Shown here: positions 32,961 to 46,000 of the stretch, piece by piece | Layout of the letters: each line of letters begins with the position of its first letter | How positions within the stretch are numbered: the stretch's first letter is position 1 | Origin: Chionoecetes opilio | Lineage: Eukaryota; Arthropoda; Malacostraca; Decapoda; Majidae | Length of the DNA: 64,000 nucleotides | Direction: 5' to 3' | Assembly: GCA_016584305.1 (NCBI GenBank) | Contig: JACEEZ010015291.1 | Coordinates: 116,001 to 180,000 of the forward strand | Made by a program: the position numbers and the translations under genes | Notes under the pieces: generated by a model | Databases searched by the model: none | What the model saw: only the letters and a program-made list of their open reading frames with translations | Told to the model about the DNA's origin: nothing

Positions 32961-34208
32961 AATGTAACTTTTGTTTTCTTTTGTATATTCTCTTATGAAG
33001 GTACTCTACCGGTAGGTATTTCTAGCCCTATGGTTGTCGTATTACATACTTTTCCTTCTCTCGGTTATCATCAAATAGAACTGTACTCTTTCTCCTCGCT
33101 AACAAACAATTTTTGTACAATTTCTGCTTCAGTAAGTAGGTAGTATTTAAGGTCATCTACAAATTTCCATTAAATTGTTTTTTCTTTTAACACCATATTT
33201 GACAAAGAAAAAAATTGGTTCAGCCTAAAACTTCGAGCCCATGTCACCTTATGACTCGGCCTTCTTAGTCTTCCTGCATCCTAATGCTGCACATCATAAC
33301 AGAAAGTTCTTCAAATGTTCATTTTCTGTCCCACTCACATCACAACCTTGCCTTTTGGCCGCCAAAACTTTTGTCCATCTATTATACCATGGTGGCACCT
33401 TGTTACATTTGACAGCATGACATAATTATATCAAATTTGTTTAATTCATCAGTAAGTTGCTGATTTTTCTGTCTTTCCTCAATACATCCTATTTTTCTGT
33501 ATTTAAGGAATGTTTTTATATTGCCATACAATTTATTTTATGCAAAACACATGGGGTTTCTTGTTTTATATTGCACCATTTAAGTCCAATAATTTAGAAA
33601 CTAAACCTCTACATTAGAAATTTAGAATGCATTTTCATTTTGCCTCTTGTCTCGTCTTCATTTAATTGCCACTCTTGTTTAAGTAACTACTGTACTAGAA
33701 TCCCCACTACCTTGTAAAAGAAATAGCCATTTTCTCTTCTGATCTCAGACTTTTCTAAGCTTCTTCACATTATTCTTTTGACAACTCCCTAACCATTGTT
33801 TAAGTATCTTCTTATCCATGTCCTTGATTTGTCATAAGTTGGTTCATAAAAATTTCTTGATATTCTCACCTTGTCCCAATTTCTTGTAACTAATCAGTGT
33901 TACAGGTAAAATTCCAAGTAATACTTATGTACAGCCCAAAGTATATCGACTGTATCTTCTATTAACTTTGTGTACAGCCTACCATACACAGCCTGTACGT
34001 ATGTACTATATATAATACTTATACCAGCTAGCTTCCTAGCTGGCCCACACCCCGCATGAAGTATGGAGATGTGGGGAAAAGTTATTCCGGAGAGTTGATA
34101 CCCAGGTAGTGTGGAGAATCCAGTCTTTCCCGCTCCATCACGCAGCTTGCTTTCCTGATGTAGTTACTTTTGTTGTTCCTGTCTATCAAGTCACTGTAGT
34201 ACAAACAG
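32961..34208. other. Intergenic, no feature recognised
   Basis: AT-rich spacer between EMC1 and Spred. No reading frame with protein-like composition and no repeat structure were seen. Confidence 0.5.
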
Positions 34209-34216
34209 AAGTAGTA

Positions 34217-34560
34217 CAATTTTTTTTTAAGGCCTATAGTGCGTGTAGGCAGTGACCTCCAGGGAATCAGATGGTAGGCCCTGGAGGTTCACTTGAGGGT
34301 TGTGATGGATGGCCTTCGCCCGTGGTGTCACAGGCATGATTTTAATAGTGGCGCCTGTGATTAGAGGCTCATGCTGCCTCTCTGTCTTCCGATGCACTCG
34401 CAATCAAAGGTAGAGTTATATGGACAGCATGTGGGTGATCTTAAGTCACTCGGCAGTTGCAGAAAGATTTTTCAGTGGATGTTGGCCCTTCGGGAATTGA
34501 ACTTGCCTGACCGAGCACACCACTTGTAGGCACTAACCAATCTGCCACCGCCTCCCCAAC
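34217..34560 (-). mobile_element. tRNA-derived SINE with A tail
   Basis: Read on the minus strand, the element starts GGGGAGGCGGTGGCAGATTG. It has an A-box-like TGGCAGATTGGTTAGTG and a B-box-like AGTTCAATTCCC about 35 bp further on, and it ends in an A run. AAGTAGTA occurs at both sides (34209-34216 and 34561-34568), a probable 8-bp target duplication. This is the pattern of a SINE with a tRNA head. Confidence 0.75.
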
Positions 34561-34568
34561 AAGTAGTA

Positions 34569-37048
34569 TTATGTTACTGCTATCACTGTATTACTGCTAA
34601 TATCATTACATTATTATTAGCATCTCGCTGAGAAGCCAGAAATCCCAAAACCCAAAGGCATGTTATATACAGGTTATCCACCATCAGAGGCATTCATCCT
34701 CAAACCTTGACACAAGTAAAGCTATGAACAAATGATGAGCCAGTCTTATCATATAGCTAAATTACTCATCGGTTACATAGATCACATGCAGTTTCAAGTA
34801 CTATCAAATATGGATATATACAAATGTGGATATGCAAATATGTATATGGGGTAAGAATTCAAGGGTTGATAAGAGCTTAATGACAAAAATATCCACTGTA
34901 GCTGCATGATAGTTTCCGTAAAACATGTTTTTTTTCTGCAAATGAATATGAAGACCAGGCTCTTAAAAATAAAGTTCCTACTGTGGTCATGAATGCTGAT
35001 TTAAAGGTCTGGATAGATGACTAAGTCATGTTCATAGATCATGTGTATATCATTGAGACAAAATCTTACTAGAGTTGCTTACTAAAAAATATAAGTGTAC
35101 CTATTACTCCCCGTCTGGCTGATGTGAACCAGCTGGATCAAATTCTTTCTCTCATGACCACGAGTGTGCTGAAATAAGGATCAACAAAACAAGAGGGATA
35201 AAACACTATAGTTATAGGATATGTCTTTGGTTGTCATTATTTTTCATAAAATCTTTTTGTTACATCCTATACGTGACAATGATTTAGACAAGACTCACAA
35301 AGGGGAACGGAAATTAGACACTGAAACAATCACTTGAAAACAGTGCAGTCAAATAATCTTAGGTCTACTGTATGAGGAAGAGTAACATCTTCAATAGAGG
35401 TCAAATGAAACTACAGCTTTTGTGACTTTTTGCTTAAAATTGTTGCAAAGAAAACAAAATGATAGACTGCTGACATTAGTTGCAATTTTGTTGGTGACTA
35501 GGGCGGCTGTGTGGCGGTGCGGGAGCCGTGCACCGGGTCGCCCCGCAGGGTTATGCTGGCCTGGGTCGCCTCTTTACCTCAAATAAGATAATGTTTGGTA
35601 TCTGGAGCCTCAGGCTGACCCAAGACCCTACCTGGGTGACGACCTAGCTGCTCCCAAACGGCCACTACCAAAAACATCTATGTCAGCCCAGGTCACAGAC
35701 TTCAAGACAAAGGCAGTCAGTGTCATACTCCTTACACAGCTTAGCTTGGGAAGGAACACCTGAGAGGTCTGCAGTTATCTTGGGTGTGACCGTGGGCTGG
35801 TCAGGCCACCATCTAGGTTGTACACAAAATTGGCCTCTTCTTGGTAATCATACATGAGGGGATTATCATTATATGCAGTAATTGTGACAACAGTAGTTAA
35901 AGGATTTTCACAGGCATGGATTCATATGCCACTAGTGTTCCATACATTAATCAAATTTGGAAGTTTAGTCTTTATCATTTGATCACTACATTATGTAGTT
36001 ACATCATTACCTTAGTTTGATTTTAAAGAAGCCAAACCACCTTGTATTGTATGTTTCACAGTGCAACTGCCTTACACTTGTTTATATACAAAGTTGTGTA
36101 GAAAATTGCTTTTTAACTGCAACACAACTTTTTTTCAATTATTCAAAATAAAAATAAATAAAGTCCATGATTTGTGCTTTAGCACCTAAAATGACAAGGA
36201 AACCCTTGATAAAGTTGTCTGGCGTACACGTGGTGACCTCGGCGCTAATCCTCGCCCAAAGACTAAACACAAAGTGTTGGCATGTAAGGCAAACGCAAGT
36301 GAGACCTTCACGTAGGTATTATGTGACACGTGACAGTCCAGCTGCCTTGGCCACCTGTCCGTCTTGGCCAGCTAAAGCTATCAATATATAGAACATCTAT
36401 CACAATAATAATTAAAAGCATACAAAAAGTCACAGCAATTCCAAAGGGTGTCACAATTTCTCCTGAGCCCTTGAAAAATTGGGATCCCTTTAGATTATTG
36501 AATAGGCCAAGGCGGACAGACTCACCACTTACACAGCAGCTCACATATAGGTGAACAAGGGTTTCCAAATGCAAGAGTTTAGAACTGGCCATGTACGGCA
36601 GTGTGTGTACTATGCACATGGACGCACACGTGCACGCACACTCTCTGAGGCCGGAGTGTGGCCTTCAGGTACATAGAACACTCAGACCGTTGTGTCCTTT
36701 CTAGCCACTTAGTCAAAAGTGGTAACATTCACACTCCTTGTATCACACAGTTACACTCTTCTTTCCACTAGGCTGTTTGACAAACATCTTGTGCCAGCTA
36801 GCAGCACCCTCACACTCTGAGTTAACACTGTGGACATTGTTGTCCCAGTCACAATGCCTCACTGGCTACGTAATTTTAACCAGACATCACCTAGCACTGT
36901 TCAGCCATCCACATACATGCCCATGACCATCCCTGTCTGATGGGAGCTACTGCCCTGCTCCCCCCAGGGTTGGGGGGAGTGCATTGCCGGACTTCCTGTG
37001 ACTGTGAATACAGTGTCTTCGTCATCTTCGTCATCTTCTTCGTCGTCC
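34569..37048. other. Intergenic and Spred 3' flank
   Basis: No coding region was recognised. A G+C-richer block at about 35500-35830 stands out from its AT-rich surroundings and may be an unclassified repeat. Sequence just below 37049 should be the Spred 3'UTR; no polyadenylation signal could be fixed with confidence. Confidence 0.45.
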
Positions 37049-40000
37049 TCAAGGGCATGCATGGGGGCGGTGAGTCAGGAGGCCTCGATGTCTTCCACCG
37101 CACAGGCCGCAAGCAACAGCACACCGGTGACATGCTCGTAGTGGAAGGTAGCACCACAAGCACGGCACCAGCAACGACAACAGGGTCAATCCCAGCCATC
37201 TCCGGCCACATGACTCATCTGCTGTGCCTCCAGGACCCCCACAATCACATGGATGGTGTGCAAATTCTCCCTCTGCATCACTCATGCAGTGGTATAACAT
37301 ACACTGTGCACAAGTGATGCAAGTAAGCGTGTCGATGGCTGACCGCACACAATCTGGGGCAAATTCACAACTACCTCGTGAATTGATGTCATAGGTAAAC
37401 ATATCTTGGCAATGCTTGCAGCGGGCCTTAATGGTCTTTCTGCCCCTTCTGTCTCTTCTTGGTCTTCTAGGTAGTATAGGTTTGCTAGGTAGTACAGGTG
37501 GGGCCATGGGTTGTGAAGGAGTCCCCCTGCCAAGCTCAAGATTTTGCTGTTTCTTTGGAGGTGTGCCCTTAATCTCAGTGTCCTTGATCCCCTCCACTAC
37601 TGGATAGCTGTAGTGATGAGCAGGAGGTACGCACTGGACATAAGAAGAAGGGTCTCCAGTGACATCTGGCTTATCTTGGTCTGGAGGGAGATCAAGAGGG
37701 TTGTCAGACTTAAGATCACAATCCAGATCCGTTGGCTTGTCAGGGGGCTTGATATTAGGTGGCAGGGGAGGCTTGGGTTTTGGCAGAAAGGTTATGTGGT
37801 GGAGATAATCATGGTGGTGGTTGGGTTGTGGGTGTGGGTGTGGATACGGTTGAGTCGTCGCAGTCGTTGTGGTGGGTAGGCTGGGCGGCGGAGTAGAAGA
37901 GGGAGACGTGTTTGTTGTGGATATGCCATTTCCTCCCACTGACCCAACCCCACTTCCTCCTCCTGGTGATTGGTAATGGTGGTGGTGGTGGTGGTGGTGA
38001 TGGTGGTGGTGGTGGTGGTTGTGAGGGTGAGTAGGGTGAGTGGGGTTAGTGGGGTGAGTGGGGTGAGTGGGGTGAGTGGGGTGAGGGGGTTGAGAGGGGT
38101 GGTCTGGGGTCTGGATGGGAGTTCCGGAGGGTGTGTGACGGCTGCTGCTGGTGGTGACCGACCCTGATGACGACCTTGACCCGCCTTCTCTATCCACTGG
38201 AGGAAGATGGACCGTCTGCAAATCACCATCACTGTCAAGGTTGTTTATTGATTACATGGTTTCTTCTTGTTATACAGCTGAAAATATAGGGGGAAGAAAA
38301 TAATAATAATAGTAATAAAATAAATAAAATAGAAAATGAATAAAAATATGAAATAAATAAGGTGACTACATTTTGCCAATATCATAAGTTGGAATATAAG
38401 ATACCGACTAACGTACTGCCTTAAATTTTGGCTATTTCCTGCAATGAGTCTGCCATGTATATATTTAAAAGCCACAGTAATCCATAGGTATCATTTTAAA
38501 AACTGTCCAAGCTCAAGTTAGTCTTCGGTAGTTTTTTTTCTTCATTTAATAATACACGCATACTCATTGCAGTCAGTGCTTTGAGACTCGGGTGGAAAGA
38601 GTAAAGCATTATGTATCAATATGAACCAAGCAACATTATGTCACTTTTCAAACACTGAACTTTTCTATAGTCACTGTTTAACCGCAAAAATATTTTCGAT
38701 TATTGATACATAATACAATGGGTTTTTTTCTTGCAAATCTAAGGTTTGTTTCAAGATCCTTTCCCCAAGGATGACACTTTTAAGCTGGATCTACCGCTGC
38801 TCTACTCCCACAACCCACCACTTGGAATGTTACTTACCACAAAGACATTTTCTACATCGAGGCCATGGTGGTAGGATGGCAAGTCATTGAGACCTGCAAA
38901 GAAAGATGCATATTAGGTCTCACACAGATATTCAAGTTTATCCTGGCTTTCTTCACACACTCAGGGATAAGCTTTTGTCTAGAAATCTCTAGTAGCATTG
39001 CCTGGTCTACTTAAGAACATAAGGAGGCTACGAGAGGCCGTTAGACCTACACGAGGTAGTTCCTGTTACTTAATACTACCTACATCCACCTTGCATCCCC
39101 ATCCATGCTGGGGCACAAACTCAATACTTACAGTACATACTTTTTATCCTGAATTATGTGCCTTAGTTTATGAAGAGATCTAATGCATACTTATCATGTA
39201 CAGCAGGATTCTATTGCTGCAACAAAACTAAAATGGGTTACATATATTGTATGGGTTTCAAATTCACAAATTCCAGTGTCTTAAATTCCAGTGGCTTAAA
39301 TTCCAGTGTCTTAAATTCCAGTGCTTAAATTCCAGTGTTAAATTCCAGTGTCTTAAATTCCAGTGTCTTAAATTCCAGTGTCTTAAATTCCAGTGTCTTA
39401 AATTCCAGCGTCTTAAATTCCAGTGTTAAATTCCAGTGTCTTAAATTCCAGTGTTAAATTCCAGTGTCTTAAATTCCAGTGTTAAATTCCAGTGTCTTAA
39501 ATTCCAGTGTCTTAAATTCCAGTGTTAAATTCCAGTGTCTTAAATTCCAGTGTTAAATTCCAGTGTCTTAAATTCCAGTCTTAAATTCCAGTGTCTTAAA
39601 TTCCAGTGTCTTAAATTCCAGTGTCTTAAATTCCAGTGTCTTAAATTCCAGTGTCTTAAATTCCAGTGTTAAATTCCAGTGTCTTAAATTCCAGTGTCTT
39701 AAATTCCAGTGTCTTAAATTCCAGTGTCTTAAATTCCAGTGTCTTAAATTCCAGTGTTAAATTCCAGTGTCTTAAATTCCAGTGTCTTAAATTCCAGTGT
39801 CTTAAATTCCAGTGTCTTAAATTCCAGTGTCTTAAATTCCAGTGTCTTAAATTCCAGTGTTAAATTCCAGTGTCTTAAATTCCAGTGTCTTAAATTCCAG
39901 TGTCTTAAATTCCAGTGTCTTAAATTCCAGTGTCTTAAATCCAGTGTCTTAAATACCAGTGTTTAAATTCCAGTGTCTTAAATTCCAGTGTCTTAAATTC

Positions 40001-43000
40001 CAGTGTCTTAAATTCCAGTGTCTTAAATTCCAGTGTCTTAAATTCCAGTGTTAAATTCCAGTGTCTTAATTCCAGTGTCTTAAATTCCAGTGTTAAATTC
40101 CAGTGTCTTAAATTCCAGTGTCTTAAATTCCAGTGTCTTAAATCCAGTGTCTTAAATTCCAGTGTTTAAATTCCAGTGTTAAATTCCAGTGTCTTAAATT
40201 CCAGTGTCTTAAATTCCAGTGTCTTAAATTCCAGTGTCTTAAATTCCAGTGTCTTAAATTCCAGTGTCTTAAATCCAGTGTCTTAAATTCCAGTGTTTAA
40301 ATTCCAGTGTTAAATTCCAGTGTCTTAAATTCCAGTGTCTTAAATTCCAGTGTCTTAAATTCCAGTGTCTTAAATTCCAGTGTCTTAAATTCCAGTGTCT
40401 TAAATTCCAGTGTCTTAAATTCCAGTGTCTTAAATTCCAGTGTCTTAAATTCCAGTGTCTTAAATTCCAGTGTCTTAAATTCCAGTGTCTTAAATTACCA
40501 GTGTCTTAAATTCCAGTGTCTTAAATTCCAGTGTCTTAAATCTTCAAATGTCTTAAATTCCAGTGTTAAATTCCAGTGTCTTAAATTCCAGTGTCTTAAA
40601 TTCCAGTGTCTTAAATTCCAGTGTCTTAAATTCCAGTGTCTTAAATTCCAGTGTCTTAAATTCCAGTGTCTTAAATTCCAGTGTCTTAAATTCCAGTGTC
40701 TTAAATTCCAGTGTTAAATTCCAGTGTCTTAAATTCCAGTGTCTTAAATTCCAGTGTTAAATTCCAGTGTCTTAAATTCCAGTGTCTTAAATTCCAGTGT
40801 CTTAAATTCCAGTGTCTTAAATTCCAGTGTCTTAAATTCCAGTGTCTTAAATTCCAGTGTCTTAAATTCCAGTGTCTTAAATTCCAGTGTCTTAAATTCA
40901 GTCTAATCCAGTGTCTTAAATTCCAGTGTCTTAAATTCCAGTGTCTTAAATTCCAGTGTCTTAAATTCCAGTGTCTTAAATTCCAGTGTCTTAAATTCCA
41001 GTGTCTTAAATTCCAGTGTCTTAAATTCCAGTGTCTTAAATTCCAGTGTCTTAAATTCCAGTGTCTTAATTCAGTGTCTTAAATTCCAGTGTCTTAAATT
41101 CCAGTGTCTTAAATTCCAGTGTCTTAAATTCCAGTGTCTAAATTCCAGTGTCTTAAATTCCAGTGTCTTAAATTCCAGTGTCTTAAATTCCAGTGTCTTA
41201 AATTCCAGTGTCTTAAATTCCAGTGTCTTAAATTCCAGTGTCTTAAATTCCAGTGTCTTATCATAAAGACAACAGTTCACTTCTGCACTGTACTACTTGT
41301 GATGGTTCTGATCAGATAATAATATACCTCCTTCAACATCTATGTCACAGGAATTTCTCCTTTTCATAATGGATGTTACAGCGAATACCTTGAGGTTTTT
41401 AGTGTCTCTAGGAATTGAGATTCTCCATCCACTAACTAAAAGAAACTTACTCATGGCAACCTTTTGATGCCGAGTGAAGTTGAATATTTATACATTTTGT
41501 CCACTTCTAACCTGCCTTCGTACTGAAGAAAAATACTATTTTCAAACAGTCTGTAAGAGGAGCTATCTTATTTATGAACAAAAACCAGCTTTGCACTGAT
41601 AAATTCTGATTGAGATGAATATCTAAAAGGTCCAAAACAGTTTAGATTCGTAGTGGTATATTTCACAATGCTATTACTACCGTAGATAACAGTCAAGTCG
41701 CCAGCCGCCAAATATTACGAATTATAGCATCACTACTGATTTTTATGAGCCACTGAAGATGATACACAGTAGTTTATAGCATGACTGTATAATCTACCCT
41801 GTTTCAGCGTTGTTTTATGCTTTGTATCTGCAAATATAACTGTTGCGCATTTTGCTTCTCAAGTTTTTCTTGGCGCGACGACAGACAGTAGCTCATCACC
41901 TTTCGGGCGACAGGACACAGACTTGCCAGATCTTTCAAACTTGAATAGAATTTGTTTTCACGTTGGCAGAGGAATTTTTTTATATCCAAGCATCTTCCGC
42001 AGCTAATATATATAGACTTGTTTTACTTTACCTCTAATTTCCCTGAATTCCCCAGAGTGGCGACTCAACTGTTGGGTTAAAATACTAGCTGGCGACTTTA
42101 CTGTAGTAGGTATAACAACGTCGCCACTCGGTTTTATTTTATAATTTGTTCATTTATAGCCCTAATATGATGCAGATGAAGACACAAAATGACACAGACT
42201 CTCCAGATAGCCTCTTCTAACTTTCCTGAAATCATGGATGTAGAAATGTAAGTATTAACGCCACCACACGTCTGTAAATAACAAAGAAACGTTGTCCTGG
42301 CGACTTTACTGTTATCTACGGTAAAACCTCTCGGCTGATGGGAGTACTTTCGAGGCTCCAAAGCCTATGTTATGGAATACAGAGCTGAAACACAGTATCA
42401 ATAATAACAATGAAATAATGATGGTGTTAATAATGACGGTACTGACAGATGATGAATATTATAGCAAATGTAACTCACCCAAATATTCCACAAATCGCAG
42501 CACAAGAGAAGAAAGAAGAAAAAGAAAAAAATTGACCATCAGTAAAACAAATTTGTGGATATAAAAATTTACACAACATTGGTTTTAAATTTTGCAATGA
42601 ATCCCTATGCCAATATTTATCTTCTAATGATGTCTTTTTTTTTCTATATATACTACATATACACCTTTGCCATAAAAATTTACTATTATAAAATTGATGA
42701 GTTTAGACTTTAGAGGATCATAACACTTATAAACCCTGGGAAACATGGAATATTTTATGATATCCTGACACACTACCCGTAATTCTACTGCGTTATTAAG
42801 TAAGACTCATTTGCAAGGCAGAGTTCTGTCATAAAATTAAAAAGAGAGACAAGACAGATTTTTTATGAGATGTGCAGTGTGAATTTTAAAACTGTAGTGA
42901 AGAGCTGATCAAAGTTTTAATGCAAATATAATGTATCCAAAAATGTATGTATAATATGTAGTATAAGGAAAATGGAGTGATTAGTGACTACAGAAGAGTG

Positions 43001-46000
43001 TAATACCTGCAATGTCTACACATAAGAAAAGCAAGAATAAATTGCATTCAGGTAAAATCAATGAGGCTAAAGAGACTCGTCAAGAATAACAGCAACAATA
43101 TGTCCTGTGTTAGACTGAATATGGAGTTAGGAATACTAGTGAATATGGAGTTAGGAATACTAGTGAATATGGAGTTAGGAATACTAGTGAATATGGAGTT
43201 AGGAATAATAGTGAATATGGAGTTAGGAATACTAGTGAATATGGAGTTAGGAATACTAGTGAATATGGAGTTAGGAATAATAGTGAATATGGAGTTAGGA
43301 ATACTAGTGAATATGGAGTTAGAAATACTAGTGAATATGGAGTTAGGAATAATAGTGAATATGGAGTTAGGAATACTAGGTAACACAGAAGCTTATGAGA
43401 GGATACGAATGGAGAAGTAATAAACTGTGGAGCAGCAGACTGGGTAACAAGTAGGGTACCAAGGGATGGCAAGGAGGCACCAAGACAAGAATGAAGATAA
43501 ATATTAAAGTGTTAAGATGTGGGAGAAAAAAAGCTCAAATAATATAAGAACATAAGAACATATATGCAAGGGCAGTGCATTTTTTAACATCACAACTGGG
43601 CGACCAAAATGTCTCCCAGAGATGGAAAACTGTCGCCCAGTAAGAAAAATTTTAAGTTACTGGGCGACAAGATATTTGTTCATAAAATCCTTCCTGGATA
43701 CAATGGTTCATCTTATCTGTGTGTGTTAGATCCAGAAGTGCACTCTTATTACTGCATATGATCTTTATTTATACACAACATACAAAAGGGTGAAGTTGAT
43801 GTATCCAAAAAACTATATTTTAACAGGTAGGCCTTTAGCTTTCTGGATATCCAAAGAATGTCGCCCAGTAAGATTTGCTTCAAAAATGCACTGTGCATGG
43901 GAACATAAAGGTAAGAGTCACGAAGTCCACCTCAGCATAATGTGTACATCTATACTGACCCTCAACCAAGTCATCGAAAGCCATGCGGACGCCATTGTCA
44001 AAAGCTCTTGCATCGGCTGCTGTCTGGAATGTTAGTCCAAACTTCATGTCTCCGGTCTTCCAGTGGTGAAAGGTGGGCATCACTTTGTAGTATTCAAAGT
44101 CCTTCTTTATTGTACAACTTAGTACGACCTGCAATGAAGGACAGCACACTTTAGACACATTTGCCATCCTTCCTGTACTGCATCGCCCTGCTATCTGCAT
44201 CACGCTCAGATAAAGTTCATTAACATCACCACACCATGAAGCAATGCCTCCAACACTGAACAACAAATCTAAGGCAAAGATATGTATACAGTATGCTACA
44301 TCTCATATCTTATGTCCTTCACGCCCAGATCTTTCCTTTTCTATAAAAAATAATGTTGTTAGCCATAAAATTAAGAAAAGTCACTGAAATCACCAAATTA
44401 GTTAGTGGACAAGGATACTAAACAGGTCATATCTATAAAATACTGCTTATATTAACTAAAGAACGTCTAATGGTAGCCAAATTACAATGGAAATTACGTT
44501 CTGGGTCTCAAGGGGTTAATGACAAAGTAGATAACAACTTACAATGCATATTTAGATACCGACTGCATAACAATTAAAAGAATTTAGATGAAAATTGCTA
44601 AGAGTTTGATACATATAATTCACGAAAAGTAAAATTCTAGTATTAATATGAGCAAAAGTAAGGTGAGGATTTTGAGATGATAACAAGGAGAAAAGAGACA
44701 AGTCACTGATATGCCAGATCCATATAAGGTGAAGCAAGAGCCATCTGAAACAGTGTGTAATGAATATGATAGGATATATAGTGAAGGATACGAGTTCTAA
44801 CATTCTGGGCCAATCCTATGCATATATGGAGAGAGAAAAGGGAGTGTTGCAGGGATGGAAGACAGTGGCAACAATTAGACATAGGATGAAATGAAGGCAT
44901 GAACAATGTCTTACAAAATACACGACATCCTGTTTGAGAAAGCTGGAAGGTGTTTGCAAGAGTTGGGAAAGTCACTTACTGTCTGGTCTGATATTCTCTT
45001 GCCGTAAATGAGATATTCATGCTTGGAGTCATCAAGGTCGGGCTGAGTGACGCGCTTCCTGACAGACACATTGGAGAGGCCGCCCCCACCCATGGGCACC
45101 CACCCCCCTGTGCTGTCATCACGCATCATCACCTGGGCACGCACTCGAACCAAATAGTTGCCGCTGAAACAATACCAGGCATTAAAAACACAACCAAGGA
45201 ACTACCCGAGGATGCACCAGCTACCACCTGTATCTACCTGAGGATGCACCAGCTACCACCTGTATCTACCTGAGGATGCACCAGCTACCACCTGTATCTA
45301 CCTGAGGATGCACCAGCTACCACCTGTATCTAGGGAGCTACAGAGTAATGCTGGCCTAACTGTAACTACTTCCATAGTGATTTGTCAAAGATACTAATAT
45401 GTTGAAAATGAATGCTTGTTTGTGATACCTGATTAATGTTACTATAATAGGCTAACACAGTGGTACACTAAAACTGGCATAAAAAACAACTTAAATTGTG
45501 GTTAAATACTTAACCCCTTCACGCCCAGATCTTTCCTTTGCTATATAAAATCGTCTGTTGTTAGCCATAAAATTAAGAAAACTAACTTAATATACCAAAT
45601 TAGCTAGTGGCCAAGGATACTAAACATGTCATAGCTATTAAATATTGCTTATATGCCCTAAAAAATAATCTAATGGTAGTCAAATTACAATGGAAATTAC
45701 GTTCTGGGTCTCAAGGGGTTAAATAATCATGGATAAGTCAACAATACATATCTTATTAAAAAAAAGTGTTTAAGGCCAGTAATTGATCATGACACAATGG
45801 TGATAGTCAATACAATGCCAGATTCATGTGTTCTGAGAGAAAGTGTAAAAAAATTATAGTGACTCCATTATATAAGCTGCTAAGGAAGAGGATTTATTCA
45901 CTATTCCACATCCTACACTTTATGACTCACAATAAAAATAGCCTTCAGCTTTTGTACTAAGACTACAAATCTTTAGAACATTTATCAAGAACCGCTGCAG

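Noticed and set aside
39247..41319. Series of open frames encoding KFQCL or LNSSV repeats
   Set aside because: The 15-bp unit is divisible by three and lacks stops. These are minisatellite artefacts in an intron.
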